NCBI GenBank assembly: GCA_001970855.1
Contig: LSSN01001948.1
Location: forward strand, 1-21,312
Direction of reading: 5' to 3'
DNA from: Smittium culicis
Taxonomy: Eukaryota > Kickxellomycota > Harpellomycetes > Harpellales > Legeriomycetaceae
Length of the DNA stretch: 21,312 nt
This document shows positions 9,396 to 19,888 of the stretch, one piece after another. A model generated the notes under the pieces. It worked only from the letters and a program-made list of their open reading frames with translations, did not search any database and had not been told where the DNA came from. The stretch's first letter is position 1. Each line of letters starts with the position of its first letter. A program made the translations under genes and the position numbers.

Positions 9396-10831
9396 ATGAC
9401 GGCCCCAAGATCATCAGCACGATTATTGAACAAGGCAGCCCAAAATTTAACCGAAACAAGTAATTCAAAACCCGCTTCATCTACTATACTGAAAAAAAAT
9501 ACTAAAGCCACCGAAAAGGTTAAATCAGATAAACCTATTAAAGTTTCAAAAACTTCAAAAATCCAAGATTTAGCTAAAGTTCAAACAGAGGAGGCACATG
9601 AGGATCAAAAGAGCCTTAAAAAGAACAAAGAGGCTGGAATTAAACGTACAAGATCTGAATCAAAAGGAGAAAGCAATAATGATGAAATCGAGAAAGACAC
9701 CGAATCTTCAGGAGAAATTGTTAAAGCTGAAAGCAAAGAAACCACAAAAAGCAAAGTAGAGAGTAGCAAAAAAGTCAAGATGAGCGAACTGAGCCAAAAA
9801 GATGCCGAAAATGTTGGCATAGAGAAGAAAAATTATCCTAACAACAAAGTGATGCCTACAGATTACTCGTTTATTAAAGAAAAACCAGAAGGTTGCTTAA
9901 AAATCGTATCATACAATGTGAATTCGTTATCTGCAGCAATTAAAAAGGGATTTAAGGAATATGTAAAAGCAGAGAATCCGGATATTCTGTGTCTGCAGGA
10001 GACAAAGCTTAATACTCCAATGGCCTTTTTGTTTACAAATGACGAGTACCCATATATTACTTGGAACAGCAGCACGGCTAAAAAAGGATATTGTAAATGA
10101 ACCAGTTTAATTAATATTTTCCTCAACTTTATTGCAAAATGTTATAAAATTTATATTATTATATAGCAAGAAGGAATGCGAATAGTTTAATATGAAAAAA
10201 AAATTAATGATAAATGTATATCTATTTTTTAAAAAAAAAAAAATCTATAGCCGGTACTGCAGTATTCTCAAAAATCAAGCCGCTAAAAGTGAGTAAGAAG
10301 CTTGGAATTCCCGAGTTCGATAATGAAGGACGTTTCATATCGCTTGAGTTCGAGACATTTTATTTGGTTGCTGCGTACGTGCCAAACTCAGGAATGAAGC
10401 TTGACAGGCTCGATAGCCGCAGGGAGTTTGATGCGAAGATGAACGAGTATTTGACAAGCCTCGAGAAAGATAAGCCAGTTATTTATACCGGAGATTTAAA
10501 CGTTTCGCACAACGAGATAGATTTGGCCAGGCCAGATACTAACCACAAAACAGCTGGGTTTACTGACAGCGAGAGAAAATCTTTCAGCCAAATACTGGAA
10601 ACTAATAACAGAGTCGATACCTTCAGAGCTTTTTATCCAGACGAAAGGATTGGTGGATATTCCTTCTACGGGTACAGGTTCAACGGAAGAGAAAAACTCA
10701 CTGGTTGGAGACTTGACTATTTCGTTGTTTCTAGCTCGCTATTCAGTAGAGTTAAAGATTCGTTCATCCGCAATGAATGTTATGGCGCTAGTGACCATGT
10801 TCCTATAGTCATGTACCTTTCAAACGAATAA
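9396..10831 (+). CDS. APE1: Class-II AP endonuclease, APE1/exonuclease III family
   Basis: Two exons, 9396-10092 and 10251-10831, joined across a 158-nt intron (donor GTAAAT, acceptor CTATAG) give 425 residues. The join restores GYSGTAVFSK, as in human APE1. Residues 1-~160 are a Lys/Ser/Glu-rich extension typical of a nuclear, flexible N-terminus. The endonuclease-exonuclease-phosphatase core follows: VSYNVNSL (N174), LQETK (metal-binding E202), AYVPNSG (Y275), GDLNVSH (D314, N316), GWRLDYF (D388) and SDHVPI (D414, H415). All catalytic positions of the family are present. The enzyme cuts the backbone 5' to abasic sites in base-excision repair. There is no C-terminal zinc-finger extension of the kind seen in Apn2, so it looks APE1-like. 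Unspliced reading would stop within two codons of the donor. The gene is convergent with the next one. Confidence 0.96.
10093..10250 (+). other. Intron of the AP endonuclease gene
   Basis: 158 nt, GTAAAT donor and CTATAG acceptor, interrupting the codon for Ser233. It lies inside the catalytic core, so retention would give a protein lacking D314, D388 and H415. The sequence is over 80% A+T. Confidence 0.9.
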
Positions 10832-11236
10832 TAAACGAACTTTTTTTTAACTATTGGGTTTTTTTAGCTTAGTATTAATTTTTTTTTAATAAAATGAACC
10901 TTCAAGAATCCATTCGTTTATCAAAATGAAGGAGAGGGTTAGCATAGTTGTATTTACACCTTATTTTTGAAAATTAAAACAAATTGATACGATGTGTTAT
11001 TTGTAATTTTAACAAAAAACTAATGGGTATTAGGTTAAAAGGTAAACTATTTAAATTTTAAGATTAGGGAAGAAAATATTAGATTATTATAAATACAAGA
11101 TCAATTTAGTTATAAAGAAAAAAAAAAGATATATGCACATCTTGAAAGTTAAAAAAATAAACTATGGAAAAAAAATAGAAAAGAATATGGTGGATATTTT
11201 AATATCCAAAATTTTTTTTTGAAAAAAAAAAAGGAG
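10832..11236. other. Convergent 3' region
   Basis: About 400 bp between two convergent stop codons. It holds T and A runs suited to 3' ends on both strands. From about 10925 the plus strand turns purine-rich. A perfect inverted repeat GGATATT-TT-AATATCC lies near 11193-11208; it could be a transcript hairpin, but one such short repeat can arise by chance in AT-rich DNA. Confidence 0.5.
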
Positions 11237-12802
11237 CTAGGTATACAGATTTTTTTTTTTAATTAGGGATAGTTCAGCCTCAGCAGAAAAAAGTTCAGAC
11301 AAGTTTTTCAAGTAGCGGTTAGAGATAATCTGGATTTCATCGTTGATAGATTCGAGGCGAAACCTTTTGTATCTGATTAAATCCAGCTTTGTATGTTTAG
11401 TAGGTTCTGTTGCTGGCGCAGTAGATATGCTTGAAATTGATGTATGCTTGCTGCTATTGCTATTAACTCCAGGTATACCAGAAAGGTTTGAAGTTATGAC
11501 TGAAGCTGCAGAGCTTGAAGAGGAAGGTCTTTTCTCAAATTTAGAATCTTTTTCTATTTGATGGGTGGGTGTCTTAGATATCGGTAGCGAGCATGATAGC
11601 CTGGTAGAGCTATTTTGGTTAGATGGCGCAGTTTTGATGATGTTTTGAGGATTATTTATAGTATTAGATTCATTTGAAGTAGGAATTTTGTGGGAAGCAA
11701 TGCTATCGGTACCCATTTCCGATAAATCTTTTGGAATATCAGGGATATTATCTATACTTGTTTTTAATAGTAGATTACTCACTTGCAAACGTAGTTCATC
11801 TAATCTATCTTTTCTAACTTTGCAAGCAGACTTCAGTCTTTGTATACGCATCACTAGTAGCTGGCAATTTAAGCTGTTTAGTGAAATATCACGGATATTA
11901 GTAATTGTATTATCAATCAGCTGAAGTGAGGTATTAATAGCGATAGATTGAGAAGGTTCTGACATTACATCTGTTATTTTTTTAGAAACGTCATTACTGA
12001 GATCGCCATTGTCAAGGCTACTGCTGGATGTACTATTAAAGTTATTTGTATAGTTGTTTAAGCTTTTAGTTTTTGTTATCTTATTGTTTATAATGTTTTT
12101 GCTGCTGTTATACTTTTTTAAAGTGTTTATGCTAATTCCAATGCTTTTACTATTAGTTTTATATTTGTTATTGGTATCACAGCTAGACTTAGTCGGCAAT
12201 AAAATGGAATTAAAATCTCGGATTTTTTTTGAGGAACGACTTTTTTTACTCGAAGATAAATTCATTGAGCTATTTGAACTAAGAGAATTTAATTTTTCTG
12301 AGGCAGGTGAAGTCTTCTTGGTATCAGAGTTATTGCTAGCATTTTCAGCGCCAGGAATGATACCAGGCGAGTTATGAGATTTTTTAATTAGATTTGCGGG
12401 TGCTTGCTGCTGGACTTCGGATATAAATTCGAGCTGACTATCGACACATTTGTGGTCAATGGCAAGCTTCGGACTGTTGTATTTAGGACTTAGAGTTATT
12501 TTATAACTTTCATTCGATTTTCGGTTTGGAAAATTCGGACTGCAGCTCACAGGAGTCGGGCTAATTATTTTGGGAGAAGGAATGATTATAGGAAATCGAA
12601 TATTTGGTGAAGTTGAGCTGGAAACATTTCTATGTCTTTTAGGAATTATATTATCTTCGCCAAAGAGTTTGAAGTGTTCAGAGTTTCGTATCGATATGTC
12701 GTCCAAGCCTATCAACAGGCTACGGTCGACGAAGTGAGGGGTGCTTAGTATTTCAAAGCTCGAGTCAAATTCTCTTGATCCTTTAGCTACTAGGGATTGC
12801 AT
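11237..12802 (-). CDS. Ser/Asn-rich protein of unknown function with S/T-P clusters and two helical segments
   Basis: Uninterrupted frame of 521 residues from an ATG; far too long to be chance here. I do not recognise a family. The N-terminal ~170 residues contain many Ser/Thr-Pro sites, among them IPSPKII, ISPTP, LSPKYNSPKL, NSPGI and TSPAS, several with the S-P-x-K/R-like form favoured by cyclin-dependent kinases. Residues ~170-285 are Ser/Asn/Lys low complexity. Residues ~293-347 (LQLIDNTITNIRD through VSNLLLKT) are predicted helical and coiled-coil-like, followed by a second disordered Ser/Asn stretch and a C-terminal helix (~472-516, LDLIRYKRFRLESINDEIQ). No membrane segment or signal peptide. 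The pattern suits a phospho-regulated scaffold or chromosome/spindle protein, but that is inference. A 3' exon beyond 11237 is not excluded. Confidence 0.7.
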   Translation of the reverse strand: MQSLVAKGSREFDSSFEILSTPHFVDRSLLIGLDDISIRNSEHFKLFGEDNIIPKRHRNVSSSTSPNIRFPIIIPSPKIISPTPVSCSPNFPNRKSNESYKITLSPKYNSPKLAIDHKCVDSQLEFISEVQQQAPANLIKKSHNSPGIIPGAENASNNSDTKKTSPASEKLNSLSSNSSMNLSSSKKSRSSKKIRDFNSILLPTKSSCDTNNKYKTNSKSIGISINTLKKYNSSKNIINNKITKTKSLNNYTNNFNSTSSSSLDNGDLSNDVSKKITDVMSEPSQSIAINTSLQLIDNTITNIRDISLNSLNCQLLVMRIQRLKSACKVRKDRLDELRLQVSNLLLKTSIDNIPDIPKDLSEMGTDSIASHKIPTSNESNTINNPQNIIKTAPSNQNSSTRLSCSLPISKTPTHQIEKDSKFEKRPSSSSSAASVITSNLSGIPGVNSNSSKHTSISSISTAPATEPTKHTKLDLIRYKRFRLESINDEIQIISNRYLKNLSELFSAEAELSLIKKKNLYT

Positions 12803-14289
12803 ATAAAAATTGTGATAATTAAGTTATAAGCAAAAGGAAAGTAATAACTGAACATCAAGAATAAAGGACAATATTTCAGCAGAATATATTAACAGTAGCA
12901 AAGAATAATAAAGTAAGAAGTTAGTGTAATGCAATCAATGATTTATATTAATTACGTAATAGTTGCATAAGCTGAATTCATTATAATCTGAGACAGTTAT
13001 GCTACTAATAATTACAAATGTGTGTATATTTGACTTTTATTTATAGGTAGGCTTTTAAATATCATAAAGTAAATCTTCAATTCATCTATATATATATAAC
13101 GGCTCGATATGAAAAAAGTTTCGTGGCTAGATATGAATTGATATACACGCCTAAAGGTGAAAGGTGGCTAAAAATGCAGGTAGAAAAAGAAAAGTGATGG
13201 GTATTGCTCTAAGAGTTTAGCTATTAGTAAATGGGATTTTTTTTAATAAAAAAGGTGAAGGGACGAGAGAAAAAAAAAAGTTTAAAAGGGACATTGAATA
13301 AAATTGAAATGAACTTTTCTTTATAATGGAAACATGAGAATATTGTTGGTTAATATAATAGCGTAATAAATTACATGGCTATTAATACCTTTCAATCTGA
13401 ACCAAAAAAAAAATGAGCAGCTTTTTTATTATTAATATTCTTATGCGAATTATTTACTTTCAATTCCATAAAGTTTTAATTATACCAATGTTTTATTAAT
13501 TAGTCTTATTTAACAATAAATTGGATTTCCGAAAATCCATTAACATTTATTGCATAATATTAATTATATATAGAATTTGATACCAAAATCGCTTTAACGA
13601 GGAGAGTGGTGAATCGAAATATACAAGCGGAGGGGAAAGAGGGGAAAGTGCAGAGATAGGTGGTGGAAAGGATGGCGGAGTTGATTTAAGTAAACATTAT
13701 TGCCATTTATAGACCTTAATTGTTTACAGCTACCAAAGAATAGCTTAAATGGCCCAGTCAATATTAAATTCAATTGTGTTTTAAATCACTAACAGATTTT
13801 TCCTGCACAATAATCTTCCTTTTATTACAACGTTGGAATACGCTAAACATACAAGGAATATTGAATATTTATTCAACTTTTAATTATTAAAAATATATGA
13901 AATTAATGATTTATTTTAAACTAGGATGTATTTGTGGATGGAAGGGGCGGGGGATTAAAGAAATAAGAAAAAAAAGGAATTTGATTCGTAGTTTTTAAAA
14001 CATTTATAACAAAGTGACCCACAAATAATAATTATTTTTTTTATTAAAGCTCGATTTATAACCTATATTTTCAATTGATATCACCTTAATATATCGACTT
14101 TTCTTAGTCATAGCGTTATTATACCAGAGATATATATAAACCTAATAAACTTATCTACCAAAATAGGGTTTTGAGCAAGAAACTTTCAATCTGAATTTTT
14201 TAAATTTTTATTCAATAAAGGTTAGAAAATGAATTTTATACCACATTCACTAAACATTAAATAGTCAAATAAATCACTCTGTTTTTTTC
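12803..14289. other. Upstream region of the 521-residue protein gene
   Basis: No supported gene. The plus strand is purine-rich and G-rich up to about 13980, then the skew ends, which fits a long transcribed leader or promoter of the minus-strand gene. The block 13617-13685 is unusually G-rich; on the minus strand it reads as a pyrimidine-rich stretch with a possible GTATAT donor. A short hairpin TGGATTT-CCGA-AAATCCA spans 13522-13539. Nothing else was recognised. Confidence 0.45.
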
Positions 14290-14637
14290 TCATCCCAAAA
14301 TATATTTTTTTAAAAGCGCTCTTATTTCAGGAGGGCGATTATTTTGTACAAAAATTATATTTTTGTTTGGTTTCACATCGTATTGAATAATTATCTCCCT
14401 TTCAATTTGTTTTTGTTTTGCTTCCATTAACATATATATATAAGCGTTTTCATTAGTAAATGAAGATAGTGTGAATGTAAACGTATGTAATTTTGGCGAA
14501 ATATTTCTTGGTATTTAAATTTTACAGATTCCGCTCGTGTAATTTTATTTCGTAAAGCCGAGAATAGCAGGCCTACTGAAAAAAAAAGTGTATTTTCTCA
14601 TTTCGACGCAAAGTGCCTGGGAAGACTTACATTGCAT
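14290..14637 (-). CDS. Possible small LYR-type (FMC1/LYRM-like) mitochondrial protein gene with a frame conflict
   Basis: On the minus strand an ATG at 14637 is followed after 7 nt by a consensus donor GTAAGT (14630-14625), and a T9CAG acceptor ends at 14576. The intron would be only 55 nt. The next exon reads LGLLFSALRNKITRAESVKF then KYQEIFRQN, which resembles the first helices of LYR-motif proteins, but that frame stops near 14425. A second frame overlapping it runs to a TGA at 14290-14292 and reads NENAYIYMLMEAKQKQIERE then IIIQYDVKPNKN, resembling the later helices of FMC1-like proteins. No AG lies where a splice could switch frames and keep both parts. So either one base is missing from the assembly, or the gene is decaying, or the two halves are unrelated chance frames. 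LYR proteins help assemble mitochondrial complexes with acyl-carrier protein. Confidence 0.3.
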
Positions 14638-17094
14638 CGACGCGCCACAATAAAGATTCTCACTTTCCCAAACAACAATTTTGGGCTATATTTCAAACTC
14701 CATTTGATTTTCGTTTTTTTTTCAAAGCTAGCTTATTTACTGGAAAAATACTTTTTGTTGTGAGTTTGTGGAGATTTCAAATTAGTCAAAACACTTGATT
14801 GAAAGTACCCTTTATGAGTTCAACTTGAGATTGGCAGATTAATAGCTCACTTGATAACCTTTCAATTACAATACAGAATAAAGATTCTAGCACTGGCCAA
14901 TAATTAAAGACTCTTAACTTCAACCCCACTGCTTTCGTATCCAATAATCAGCGGATCAAAAAATCCCCACAAAAATTTAGCCAATAGATATACGAGGGAT
15001 TTTGAGAGCATTTATCCCAAAGGAATATAATAGTTAAGCCACAATTAAAGGATCAACATGATTATAGATTAATCTAGAAATATATAGCGATATTCATTAT
15101 AGTTTATTTTTAGCTTAATTTTTTAATTCCAAAAATAACTACATCTCTGCTGTTTCAAAAAAAAAATTGATCGAGAAATTTCAAAATTAATACTTGGATT
15201 TACTATTATAAATATCTTTAACGATTAGTAAATATAAAAGCTGGATATAATATATTTAAAATGAATGAAAAATTTGTAAAAAAAAAAATAGATAATTATC
15301 ACAGAAAAATGATTCTTATACACGATTAAACTCAACCTCCCCCTTTCTCAATCAAACAAAATTCAATTTTTTGCTGACTAATGCAGAATAGAATTTCACG
15401 TTAATTGACAATACACCTTACAATTAATACTCTAGTCACAAGATTTTTATTTTTTTTTATCATTCGATATTTTATCTATAAATCAATATTCAATTCAGAT
15501 GGAAAAGTAATAAAAACATAAAAAAATTAATTAGAAGCTAAAAAAAATCCATAAATGTTTGCCTGAATGAATATGTTTCGCAATATAATTTCATAAATGA
15601 ATATACTTTTTTAATATATTCGTAAAAAAAAATTTATACATAGAATTTCAAAATTGTTAAAAGTTATCCATATCTTCATAATATTAGTCATTTAATAAAT
15701 AATTGTAACAAATGTCAATAAAAATATTTGTGCGACTGTTAAAATGATTTATAAAATGAATTTATACTTTTTTATTATTATGCAAAGTTTATGTAGAAAG
15801 AAATTATTCTAAAGGTTGGAAATATCAGTCTTCATAAATTTTATCTGACTATCCTTATTCAAGAGTTCATTTTTTCATCTTGTTATTATTATTTTTAATA
15901 TGTACACGTTTAACGTGCGTTATTATTATAAAACGAAATACCTATTATACTATACATTTTAATATCGCTATTAGCAATTCGCAGCTTATATTGTGCTGCT
16001 AGAACAGCTAATTATATTAGTAGAAGAATAATTTTTTTAATGTATGCTTTTCTAATATAACACTCTTTAATAATTTTTTAACTTTATGTTACATTTAACA
16101 GCTAACAAAATTGCAGCTATTTTTTTAAATTGTATATTAATCGGCATAGTTCAGAGTTAATAATCTTGTATTAATAACGTAGTTTGATTGCTTGATTTTA
16201 TGATCTATCCAATAATATTCAATCCTTAAATTAGCTGACCAATTAAAGATATTAATAATTTAAGAGCGCTGGTGACAGTAAAGGTTAATAATTTCACTAA
16301 TGTTGAAAAATAAAATATTCAAACACCATAGAGTACTAACCTCTGTATCTCCAGGGCGTAAATTATAGGTTAATTAATTGTTAACCTTGATCTTGATTTG
16401 TCAATTGATAATCGTGATCCAATTAGCCAATTCGATGAAAAATAATTAGTAAAGCATTAGCCAACAAATTCCAAATGGATGGAAGAAGAGCTAACTAATT
16501 AACGATGCTTGATGATTAGTGGTTTAAGATTTATAAAAAACAAAGTATCAAAATAAATGGCTACTAAAAGTGAATTGATCAAACTATTTCTTACTTATAA
16601 AAAAAATAAATTATAACTGCAGAAGAAAAGTAATTAAATCAGCTATCTGATCAAATAGATGTTAGTTGGCCACTAATTTTAGAGTATTAATCACCCTCAT
16701 AAATCACAGATTAACGATAAAAAAAAAGATATAATTATGTGAGCCAGTTAGTGCGCGAGAAGTAACTAAAAAAAAAAAGGTTAACTGTAGATCCCAAAAT
16801 TTAAGCAATTTTGATGATTAAATAAGATATTTCAAGGGCAAATTAAACGACATTTATTGTTCAAGATCATCTTTGATTTAAATATATTTTGAACTACAAA
16901 TCCTTAAATTCACTTAAAATCCATTCAAAATCTTCATCTGGAATAATCGAACCAAACTGAATAACAAATAACTCGATTGCAAAACAGCAAACTGCAAGTA
17001 GCCGAAAGAAAATCGATCCAAATTTTATTTGCCCCCTAGAATTGCTCAAATTATTTTAATTTCGATAAGCTATTCAAAAAAAATCTAAATAATT
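14638..17094. other. Long AT-rich region upstream of uS8m
   Basis: About 2.4 kb with no supported gene. Most of it is A/T runs. The last ~800 bp, before the ribosomal-protein gene, has several GGTTAA elements (16283, 16368, 16779) and an inverted repeat AGGTTAA...TTAACCT at 16367-16387, which may be promoter elements. A 53-codon minus-strand frame (16894-17055, ending in an acidic DEDFEWILSEFKDL tail) has no ATG and could be chance. Confidence 0.45.
16367..16387. repeat. Inverted repeat with GGTTAA arms upstream of uS8m
   Basis: Arms AGGTTAA and TTAACCT (7 bp each) flank a 7-nt loop. The same GGTTAA core recurs at 16283-16288 and 16779-16784. It may be a protein-binding site or a hairpin; the distance to the gene (~700 bp) is long for a fungal promoter element. 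Confidence 0.3.
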
Positions 17095-17556
17095 ATGGTT
17101 GGTGTATATGATTTATGTGCTCGAGTCCAAAATGGCTTCCGTGCAAAAATCGCAAGAATAGCTGTTCCCGAAACAAATCTAAATCTGTCAGTTTCGCGTA
17201 TCTTGTACCAACAAGGTTTCATTTATTCTGTTACCAGAGGTAATCATCTTGGCCCAGATCCCAGCTATACTCCAACAACTAATTTAAATATTGCCGAAAG
17301 AAGACTTTGGCTAAATCTCAAATACTACAATGACAGTCCTGTACTTACTAAGATGTCTTGCATTTCCAAGCCTTCCCGTAAAATCACATGCTCAGCTGAC
17401 GAAATCATCAAAATCGTTAGCGGTGTCAGAGCTGGTATCGTTAAACCTTTAAACCCTGGTGAAGTCATCATTGTTTCTACCTCTAGAGGTATTCTTGAAA
17501 TTAACGACGCCGCAAAGCAAAATCTTGGCGGTATTTTGTTGGCTAGAGTCTCATAA
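17095..17556 (+). CDS. MRPS8: Mitochondrial small-subunit ribosomal protein uS8m
   Basis: Single exon, 153 residues, almost the length of yeast Mrps8. Start ATG precedes VGVYDLCARVQNG, matching the start of the fungal mitochondrial S8 family. Recognisable blocks are ILYQQGFIYSVTRG, the GPD motif (GPDPSYTPTT), RRLWLNLKYYNDSPVLTKM, ISKPSRKI, VSGVRAGIVKPLNPGEVIIV, TSRGILEINDA and the closing GGILLARVS. It differs from cytosolic S15A/S22 in having the LYQQGF and SKPSRKI blocks, so this is the nuclear-encoded mitochondrial (bacterial-type uS8) protein that binds the central domain of small-subunit rRNA. GC content and codon use are clearly higher than the flanks. The 3' flank is C/T-rich on the sense strand (CCCCTCCCCCTTCCCCCC near 17576), likely 3' UTR. 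Confidence 0.93.
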   Translation: MVGVYDLCARVQNGFRAKIARIAVPETNLNLSVSRILYQQGFIYSVTRGNHLGPDPSYTPTTNLNIAERRLWLNLKYYNDSPVLTKMSCISKPSRKITCSADEIIKIVSGVRAGIVKPLNPGEVIIVSTSRGILEINDAAKQNLGGILLARVS

Positions 17557-19888
17557 TTGTTTCTTTAATTTTTTGCCCCTCCCCCTTCCCCCCATAATCA
17601 CCGAAATTCCATTTCTTTTCTTTTTTATTAAAAGGATCCCTTTTCTTTCATTTTTCTTTGACTTGAATTTAAAAATTTATACAGTAGAATACATTTAATT
17701 AAAAATAAATTTTTTTCAAAATCTTTCTCTATTGCATCAGTATATTTTCTTACAGGGTAATTTTAGTAATAACTACTACTTATTACTTGCTGAAGGTATT
17801 GGCTTACTTTCTAGCTTATTCGTTTTATGTCAGAATATCTATTTAGCTAATACCCTTTATTAGTCCACTATCTACACTAAATTTCAATAAGCAAAATTTT
17901 GATTATATTTATCGATTTTTTTAGCTGAAATAAAGATTTTTTAAAGCTACGTATGCTAACTCCCGAATCCCTTTGCATTATGCTTGTACTTTTCATGGCT
18001 TTAATACTTTGTAAAGTTTGATAATTTATAAATATCATAGCTAATAGTCTAGATATTCTATTGATACTAAATTATCCAACACAAATCAATACTTCAAATT
18101 CCTTATGTATAAAAATGAAAAAAAAATTAAATCTTATTAAATAATACTTATCATATAGATTCACACCTTAATTATTTAATTTTATATGCCCAAAATTTTT
18201 ATCTTTAATTGTATCAGCTTGGCTGAGAAAAATTACAATATACCTAAATATAATAATGTATACTAATTAGACATTTTTAGGGCAATGTATAAAATTAAAA
18301 TTTTTAGCTAGTTGGCTCTTTTTTATATTTTATTATAAGCTTGATATTTCGTTAAAGAAATCCTTATCTACACTACATAACCGATACATAATTGATATAA
18401 TAAAATTGAATGTTTTTTTTTAAAGATAAAAAAAATTATACAACATCTATTATAGGATCCCGGGCACTCCAATGCACAAAATTGTTAGCCTAAAACCACT
18501 AAAAATTTTTAGTCTTTAAAAATTTCATAGAAAACCACATTATTGACGAACCTTTTCATATTTGGCGATTATGAACAGATGATAAATAAACTTTTTTTAT
18601 CAGGTGTTTAAACTATAATATTGATGTAAATTAACTTTGATTTCAATTGGCTTAATTGAATTCAAACCACCCGCATTCTTGATATTTTTACGAGTAAATT
18701 ATGTTTAAATTCAAAATATTAACATTTCCTTTACAAGCTTAAAAAATAACAGCATGTGCACATATTAAAAATCTCGTGTAAATACAATTGAAGGGATACA
18801 TGGGTGATTAAATGGCGAAAAGTAAAAGTCCAGGGTTTATAAATTAAATCAAACTGTAATTTTTATTTTGATAATTAGTTGTCAAATAGAAACTTCGTTA
18901 TCAATCAACTGTTTTACTAAGTTTAACTATGCCGGAAATATTTTTAACCCTTTCCGGGCAAGTACTCTTAAACTTATTTAAAAATCATAATTGGATAAGC
19001 CAAATTATATTTATTTGTTATTGGATCTTTATAATTTATCAGCCAGTAATTTATTACTATTTTATATATATATATCATGCTGTCATTTGGTTGGATGATT
19101 TTGGTAGTTCAAAAAAGGCCAATCTCACCTAAAAAGGTTAAAGCAAATATAGCTCTTACTACACATTATTAATTAATAATTTCAATTTTAATGGGTTCAA
19201 TCTAAATTTTGTGGGGAATAAATGATTTCTATCACATAAAGATACTGTTATAAAATCTTCAGCAAGAGACACAACACGTAATAAAAAATTCTTAATTTTT
19301 TTTTTATTAGCCTTTACTGCTAATATATAAATTCGCGATATATCTGACTGCATTTTCAATTCTTGAGGCTAAGCTTTTTTAGTACATACTTATGTTCTAG
19401 ATCAAAATCTGATTTATCATGCTTTTTTTTCGAAATTCGAGCTTATTTTTTAGTTCTAGCTACTTTTTGAAAAATTTATAAAATTTAGCCATAAAAAAAT
19501 TTTAAAATAATTATCTATTTCTTAGGTTGAAATTTATGTATTAAAAACTGCTCAAAAAACTGATATATATATTTAGTTTTATAGATAAAAATTCTTGTTA
19601 TTTCTATTTCATATTTTAAATTAATCCCTTAATTAATGCTTTATTTTAAAAATAATATAAATTCACATTTTAAGAAATACAATTTTTAACTTATAAATAA
19701 TATATAGATAATTTAATTTAAATGTTTTGAAGCACACTTAGTTCTAAAGAAGAATTAATACATTTTGTTAGAGATATTCGTCCTCGATTATTAAAGATTT
19801 AAATAATATAATTTAATCACTGTTAAATATACAAATTATAATCCTCAAACAATAATTATTCATATAAAATCAAGATAAATTTTTAGTA
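17557..19888. other. Long AT-rich intergenic region
   Basis: Begins with the uS8m 3' UTR and ends with the promoter of the repeat-protein gene. Open frames at 18929-19132 (plus) and 19159-19359 (minus) are of chance length for this base composition and show no family. A perfect 16-bp palindrome ACTAAAAATTTTTAGT lies at 18498-18513. No RNA gene was recognised. Confidence 0.5.

Noticed and set aside
14613..14798. Plus-strand open frame of 61 codons and a longer overlapping frame from about 14528
   Set aside because: No ATG-led family match, and it is antisense to the possible LYR-like exons, which explain the raised GC better.
16300..16370. Minus-strand GGTTAGTACTC resembling a tRNA D-arm
   Set aside because: No acceptor stem, anticodon arm or T-loop could be built around it.
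18498..18513. Perfect 16-bp palindrome ACTAAAAATTTTTAGT
   Set aside because: An A/T palindrome of this kind is not surprising here and has no gene-related position.
18929..19132. 67-codon ATG frame rich in Ile/Tyr/Phe
   Set aside because: Hydrophobicity follows from the AT-rich codons; no motif, no coding-like composition.
19159..19359. Minus-strand frame beginning MQSDISRIYILAVKAN; I considered a checkpoint-clamp (Rad9-like) N-terminus
   Set aside because: The resemblance is slight and no following exon could be found downstream on that strand.
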